Of a stretch of DNA of 12,026 nt, positions 8,033 through 12,026 are shown piece by piece. The stretch comes from Hemicentrotus pulcherrimus (Eukaryota > Echinodermata > Echinoidea > Camarodonta > Strongylocentrotidae): positions 42,708 to 54,733 of the forward strand of contig BEXV01000879.1 in assembly GCA_003118195.1 (NCBI GenBank), given 5' to 3'. The position numbers and the translations under genes were made by a program. The notes beneath the pieces are model-generated. The model had not been told where the DNA came from. It saw nothing but the letters and a program-made list of their open reading frames with translations, and did not search any database. Within the stretch, counting starts at the first letter, position 1, and each line of letters opens with the position of its first letter.

Positions 8033-8297
8033 TCGAATCTGTCTTCGACTCATCCCATTTCACTTTGTTATGGTTCAAGAGAGCATCAATTTTGTTCTCA
8101 AGACGTTCGAATCGCTCCTTCATCTGTTTCTGCTCGACGCGGATTTGGGTCATGTCGCCTCCGATTTGGACAATCTTCGGTCCCTCTACTTCTACCCTCT
8201 CGCTCACTGTCTCCACTTTGGTATCGATAAGCTTCAGGCGATACTTGAGGTTGGTGAACAGTTGATCGGTGGTGACTTCCTGGTGCATGAATCCACC
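8028..8297 (-). CDS. TRPA1: TRPA1-like terminal exon encoding the C-terminal coiled coil and stop
   Basis: The 270-nt coding part of the last exon follows the acceptor GATACCAG, continues in phase 0 with GGFMHQEV and ends at TAA (8030-8028). The 89 residues are strongly heptad-patterned: a LIDTKVETVSERVEV stretch, then QIRVEQKQMKERFERLENKI, then DALL. A tail rich in Lys, Asp and Ser follows (KWDESKTDSK). TRPA1 subunits tetramerise through a central C-terminal coiled coil, which fits. The protein ends about 20 residues after the last strong heptad, so the C-terminal tail is short. Confidence 0.85.
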   Translation of the reverse strand, partial: GGFMHQEVTTDQLFTNLKYRLKLIDTKVETVSERVEVEGPKIVQIGGDMTQIRVEQKQMKERFERLENKIDALLNHNKVKWDESKTDSK

Positions 8298-11200
8298 CTG
8301 GTATCATCCAAAATAAAAACAAATGATAAGTGAGTGAGGCGAGAGGGCTCATTGGAAGAGCAGTGGTCACGTAACTAGGAGGTCAGGGTTACAAATTCCT
8401 TTCGATGCACTCGTACACTTTGGTAAGGCATTAATCCTCATTACCGAGTCCCTCGGGAAGGACTTAAAGCCGTGCGTCGGTCCTCTGGTTGCCTACTTAC
8501 AACCTCACACATGCGCAGTCTTAGCAGCCAGGTAAAACAAAGCAACCAACCAATAAAGAAAGTGCACTTTTGTTTTCCTACCTCGAAAAATGTATATCAG
8601 ACCTGCATATGCTAAAGTATCCTTAGGACATGTAGCTTTGTTTCGTTTGGACAGGTAATGTCGAAAATATCAAATTTTTCTTTAATTCGACAATAATGTT
8701 TCAAAACAATTTTACGAACATTTTAAAACGGATCTAAGCACAATCCACAATCAATCATATAGTAAACCACTTTAAGAGGATTTTGTGCAATGAATATAAT
8801 TTACTTTGGAACTATCCCACTATTCCCTTAGTTTCTGGGGAGGGCCTTAACCTTCTTCTTCTTGAAATCGTATGAGGAGGTTGCACAATACAACATTGCA
8901 TATTATTACCTGTGCAGAAGTCTTGTTGCAAACCTGAATGGCCTGTCGTAGGAGGCCCTGGTCTCCGGTCAGCGTACGGTACCACTTCTGCAGTCCGCTG
9001 CAGCAAGACCGATTAAGATTGAAGCGTTTAAACCTGATGACAGCCGAACGCCAGATGAAGATAGGGAGGGCACGTTGAACCTCCATCACCAGTTCCACCT
9101 GTCATTTAGTATATTTAGTGGTTAAGGCACGATCGCACTGTCTTTACGGAAATGTTAGGAAGAATTTTAGTACATTGCTTTTTATTTTCAAGTCTTTGCA
9201 ATGGTGTTTCAGAATGTAAGGTCGGTAATGAGTATTTCAATGTGCTAATGCGATGAACTAGATCTAACATTTCAAAGTAGTCTAAGGGTTACGCCCCGAG
9301 ATTTGCTAGAGGTTGCCTTTTCCCCTCTGTCGATATGAAAGGGCACCGACACATTCCAAGTGAAATGTTACATTAACGTTCAATCCGAAGGCACACCTAA
9401 GAATCTTTGGTTCGCATGGTCTACAGAAAATGCAAAAGATTAACGCAATAAATTTTCTCGTTCATCTTCATTACCAAGTTCAAGCTCAGGTCAGTTCAGG
9501 TGCTTCGTATTCTCGGGTAAATTGCTTACTTACGAAGTCGTATCACTAAAGCCAGAGGTAGGGCTTATAGAGGATGGGCCCATTACCCTGTTTTCATGCA
9601 TATGCACATTACCGCCAAGAACTCGCTCCTGCACGCAGCTTCACAAGGAATTCCTTCCTTCACAAACACAACAAAAACAACAAAACATCAACATTAACAA
9701 GCTGCTCTTCATCTTTGTACTTCATTGAGGGAGTACTTACACAAGGGACGAGATGTGTGACTATCATGTTAGAAGATACTGTACAGTGAACGACACAATA
9801 TAGCTAAAGACAAGAAATAAACACCTTACTCACCTGCATTGCTAAACGATGAAGCTTTGCCTTTTCTTGAATTGCATGGATGTCATCAACAGCAAGACCA
9901 ACCTAGTCAATAGAAGGAAACAATATTGGCTAACATCAGTTGAATTCGATGGAATTTATCTTGCAATGTAACTTTAAACCCAATGAAAGCTGACTTTCTT
10001 CCTCAGATTTTCATATTCATCCGTTGTATCATTATATGTGTTCTTCTACTTCTATATGTTTGTTGAAATAGTAGTTTATACTGTCGCAGCTTAAACAAAA
10101 AAAACAAAAAAAAAAAAACATTCCTGGGGGTATTTCACAAAGAATAAAAACGACTTAACTATGGCAGGCCAGTCATGCCATTGTTTGCTCTCACCATTTA
10201 CTGACATCAGTCTCTCAAGGGATGTACAAATCATGTCCACAAATGTACAGAATTCACATTTCTTGATAAATCGTTATTTAAGGAAAAAATATTATGATAA
10301 TAATGGCGAGAGCAACAAGTGACATGAATGGCCTGCCATAGTTAAGTCCATTTAAAGTCGATCTTAGTCTTTGTGAAAAACCCATGTTCCTATAGAAGTC
10401 TGGAATTGCCAATAATAAAACTCTACTTATGATTCCTGGAGTGACTTGAAGTCATACCACAAACTGATATTACATGTACTACATCCAAGTCCCCACACTA
10501 GCCATGCTAGCGCAACTCCCTTCTCTCTATTTCTTATTCCGTGCCTTTTTCTCGAATTTCGTCTAAGATTCTTCACATTCTCGTGCTTTCGTATATTTTT
10601 AATATTATATTTCCATATTTGTTTTGATGTTTGATTTTCTGATTATCTCTAGACGTACCAGGAGGTTCATGATGAGGATGGACATGATGACAAGGAACAG
10701 AAGGAAGATGGAATACGTGACGCCTTTGTAAAAGACAGAAGTGAGGAAGAAGTCTTCTTCACCATCAGCCAAGGTGTTCTCCGTACCGAGGTAGTTCTGG
10801 CTGTGGAAGATGTCCCCAAAGTCCAACTCTCCGATCATCATCACAAATGTCTTGGCGAAAGAGTGCTGTACGCTGTGGAAGGGTTGCTGGTTAGGAAGGA
10901 AAGGAAAACGATTGAAGGGTTCATATCTGACAGGTCCGCCGTATTTTTTTTTTTTTGTTGTATTTTAGTACTGATCATGTTAATGTGTTGTACACCATGC
11001 GTAGGGATAAGATGATTCAGCAGTAACACCCATTTGTGTATGCCTATTTGAGACTCTTCCTATACGGGTAATGCTTGCGTAATCAAGTTTTAACATCATT
11101 ATAATTCCCCCGCCTTTCCTACTCCTACTCCTCCTCCTCTTTCTCTCATCCCACGGTCTAATTTTAAGAAAGATCACTAGAAGGATTGCCCATGATGTAT

Positions 11201-11543
11201 GTCATCAATGGTGGATTGATAACCTATGTAGGAAGGAGTGAAAACGATGCAATTTGAAGAAAAGTTAAGAAACTCATTTCATTGTCAAAATTTGATTTTC
11301 GAACAATAAAACTTCCATGAAATTTTCCTTTTCGTTTATTTATTCGAAACAAGTATTGGATTTGGTTCTAACGGTGACTATGAATGCTCTCTCTTTACAT
11401 ATGAGGCCTAACCTAGTTGTAAGACGTACCATATAAATGACCTAATATTACCTGGTTCATGAGGAGTGTGTAAAAAGCCAACGCAAAGGCGACGACAAAG
11501 AGGATGAGAATGAGGACGAACTTCATGAATGTCCGAAGAATAT
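8028..11543 (-). CDS. TRPA1: TRPA1-like transient receptor potential channel, 3' part (five exons, 5' incomplete)
   Basis: This is the C-terminal part of a TRPA-family cation channel of the plasma membrane; family members sense irritants, temperature or noxious stimuli. The coding segments are complement(11452-11543, 10659-10886, 9834-9902, 8910-9098, 8028-8297), 848 nt in all. Every junction is GT-AG and the joined frame has no internal stop. In order it encodes S5, a pore loop with MMIGELDF, S6 ending in ILIMNLL, then VGLAVDDI and HRLAMQ followed by VEL, and finally a heptad-rich tail. The run from GLAV-DI through RLAMQ-VEL matches the post-S6 TRP-like helix of animal TRPA1 as I know it. 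The ankyrin repeats and S1-S4 are not in the window: the S5 exon opens with two bases of a split codon, so an upstream exon is required. Two introns carry transposon-derived repeats. TRPA1 itself, rather than a TRPA paralogue such as painless or pyrexia, is the best guess but was not tested by phylogeny. Confidence 0.88.
8336..8558 (+). repeat. tRNA-derived SINE in the last intron of the TRPA1-like gene
   Basis: A tRNA-like head is followed by a conserved-looking body. The head has an A-box-like D arm (GGCTCATTGGAAGAGC at 8346-8361, with stem GCTC/GAGC) and, about 40 nt on, a B-box-like GGTTACAAATTCC (8387-8399), which is a decayed GGTTCRANTCC. The body includes GGACTTAAAGCCGTG and ends in an A-rich tail near 8530-8558. 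I recall the GGGACTTAAAGCCG body motif from repeats of several marine invertebrates, but the family was not confirmed. It is oriented antisense to the host gene. The degenerate T arm argues against a functional tRNA gene. Confidence 0.65.
8910..9098 (-). CDS. TRPA1: TRPA1-like exon encoding the post-TRP basic segment
   Basis: The 189-nt exon (63 codons, phase 0 at both ends) follows the acceptor ATGACAG and ends TCTGCACAG before the donor GTAATA. It begins VELVMEVQRALPIFIW, continuing the RLAMQ-VEL motif of the previous exon, and then runs into a basic stretch (IRFKRFNLNR) and GLQKWYRTLTG. In TRPA1 this region links the TRP-like helix to the coiled coil. An alternative upstream donor (ATTCAG before GTTTGC) would shorten the exon by 24 nt and keep the frame; the chosen donor is the better match. 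Confidence 0.82.
9099..9833 (-). other. TRPA1-like intron
   Basis: A 735-nt intron between the TRP-helix exon and the basic-segment exon, with GTGAGT donor and CAG acceptor. Contents are unremarkable apart from an A/C-rich run (CACAACAAAAACAACAAAAC) near 9664-9685. Plus-strand open frames at 9522-9789 overlap each other and look like chance. Confidence 0.6.
9834..9902 (-). CDS. TRPA1: TRPA1-like exon encoding the S6 end and TRP-like helix
   Basis: The 69-nt exon encodes 23 residues, VGLAVDDI followed by HAIQEKAKLHRLAMQ. It lies between the acceptor GACTAG and the consensus donor GTGAGT, with phase 0 at both ends. This is the allosteric region directly after the S6 gate in TRPA1, where GLAVxDI and RxAMQ are conserved. 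It is too short for an ORF search to find and is recognised from its motif and its flanking splice sites. Confidence 0.88.
10126..10386. mobile_element. Foldback MITE in a TRPA1-like intron
   Basis: Two long arms are inverted copies of each other, separated by a loop of about 100 nt (10201-10300). The tips match as GGGGGTATTTCACAAAG on the left and ATGGGTTTTTCACAAAG on the right (reverse complement). The block GACTTAACTATGGCAGGCCA is identical in both arms (10152-10171 and 10329-10348). The similarity continues to TTGCTCTC and CCATT near the loop. TTCCT on both sides (10121-10125 and 10387-10391) could be a 5-bp target-site duplication. It has no coding capacity, so it is a non-autonomous element; its superfamily is unknown. 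Confidence 0.75.
10659..10886 (-). CDS. TRPA1: TRPA1-like exon encoding pore helix, selectivity filter and S6
   Basis: The 228-nt exon (76 codons, phase 0 at both ends) follows a pyrimidine-rich acceptor ending AACCAG and ends CTCCTG before the strong donor GTACGT. It starts QPFHSVQHSFAKTFVMMIG, the pore helix leading to the filter motif GELDF. An acidic outer-pore stretch follows (DGEEDFF). The last third is the S6 helix, ending LIMNLL. In mammalian TRPA1 the filter acid at the matching position is Asp; here it is Glu. This is the strongest single exon for the channel assignment. Confidence 0.92.
11107..11150 (+). repeat. Pyrimidine-rich (CTCCT)n-like tract in a TRPA1-like intron
   Basis: An almost uninterrupted C/T stretch (CTACTCCTACTCCTCCTCCT and flanks) lies in the 565-nt intron between the S5 and pore exons. 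On the gene's own strand it is a purine tract. Such tracts are length-variable and can form triplex DNA. A run of about 14 T lies in the same intron near 10943-10956. Confidence 0.5.
11452..11543 (-). CDS. TRPA1: TRPA1-like exon encoding transmembrane helix S5
   Basis: The 92-nt exon follows the acceptor TTTCAG and ends at CAG before the donor GTAATA. It begins with two bases of a split codon (intron phase 1) and ends in phase 0. It reads ILRTFMKF, then a hydrophobic helix rich in Val, Leu, Ile, Phe and Ala containing FALAFYTLL, and ends MNQ. The aromatic AFxLxFYxLL pattern is typical of TRPA S5. The ILRTF start corresponds to the S4-S5 linker. I searched upstream to the window edge for the preceding S4 exon and did not find one. 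Confidence 0.85.
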
Positions 11544-12026
11544 CTGAAACGTAATGGATTTAAATATTTGTTGTGTGGGGTCGTAAACAATATTCTGCTT
11601 TCAATTACAGCTCAATTACAGCTCACCAAGCAACACAAGCTTAGACTATTGCAGACACTAGAGTTTTCCTATGTACTTAGGTTTCACTTTTTAAAGTGTA
11701 CCCTTGGTACAATATACTCACTTATACATCTGTGCGATATGACACGTATATCGACATGTTATTGCTGTGATTCTTCAAAGAAAGGATGTTGCTTGAAGTG
11801 TGATGGTTATCGAAAATTAATCGTATCACACTTCGGAAAATTGATAATAAGATTATATCAACAATAACAAAAGCATTCAAAGAGTAAGCTCTATCTGTTT
11901 TGTATCAATTTAAAACACCTGGGTGTATCAAAGTGTGAAGAGTAGCCCTCGCAGATTAATGTCTTGCCAAACGAAAATAGTCTCAACTGCGAACTATGTG
12001 ATCCACAGTCCGGAGACGTATCAACT
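11544..12026. other. Upstream intron of the TRPA1-like gene, no exon found
   Basis: The intron upstream of the S5 exon should run through here to the missing S1-S4 exons. I searched for an exon encoding S4 or the linker and found none that keeps frame and phase. A 112-codon plus-strand frame (11529-11867) overlaps the S5 exon on the other strand and has no recognisable domain. Confidence 0.5.

Noticed and set aside
8098..8370. 90-codon minus-strand frame over the terminal channel exon
   Set aside because: It is an out-of-frame shadow of the coiled-coil exon and reads across the splice acceptor into the intron.
8346..8400. Functional tRNA gene
   Set aside because: The T arm and B box are degenerate, no acceptor stem closes, and a SINE body follows directly.
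11718..11757. Possible upstream channel exon ending before GTGAGT on the minus strand
   Set aside because: None of its three frames resembles S4 or the S4-S5 linker, so it does not serve as the exon preceding S5.
11529..11867. 112-codon plus-strand open frame, the longest in the window
   Set aside because: It overlaps the S5 exon on the opposite strand, lies mostly in intron, shows no recognisable domain and has a residue mix typical of AT-rich chance frames.

Overview
The window looks like intron-rich animal nuclear DNA. It is AT-rich, carries only short exons with canonical GT-AG junctions, and holds many decayed transposons and SINE-like retroposons. The repeat styles (tRNA-headed SINEs, a foldback MITE, a CAGGGG-type DNA-transposon end, tandem units with an AGGTCAAAGGTCA core) and an invertebrate-type TRPA channel suggest a marine invertebrate, perhaps an echinoderm or another non-vertebrate deuterostome. 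That assignment is an inference from memory of similar sequences and was not tested.

The only convincing host gene is on the minus strand in the right third. It is the 3' portion of a TRPA1-like cation channel. Five exons can be placed to the base: S5 (11543-11452), pore loop plus S6 (10886-10659), the S6 end and TRP-like helix (9902-9834), a basic post-TRP segment (9098-8910), and the C-terminal coiled coil with its stop codon (8297-8028). They join in one open frame of about 281 residues. The ankyrin repeats and S1-S4 must lie beyond the right edge. The introns carry a foldback MITE (10126-10386), a plus-strand tRNA-derived SINE (8336-8558) and a pyrimidine-rich tract.

The left two thirds (1-8000) has no gene I can support. 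From left to right it holds: a G/C homopolymer edge; unassigned sequence with a YY1-like ATGGCGGC site near 935; an interrupted trinucleotide repeat (1340-1525); three tandem copies of a roughly 150-bp unit, each with a DR1-like AGGTCA pair (1883-2333), followed by an A-rich tail; an AT-rich stretch with unusually dense CTAG tetramers (2572-3003); a CAGGGG transposon-type terminus and a GC-rich foldback (3545-3800); an internally deleted PIF/Harbinger relic (about 4022-4837); a long AT-rich stretch with nothing recognisable; and an eroded minus-strand SINE (about 6890-7165).

No operon, defence system, CRISPR array or undescribed multi-gene system is visible. The points most worth a second look are the glutamate in the channel's selectivity-filter motif, the Harbinger relic that keeps an almost textbook TATA-Inr promoter among E2F-like GCGCCAAA sites, and the DR1-bearing tandem repeat.
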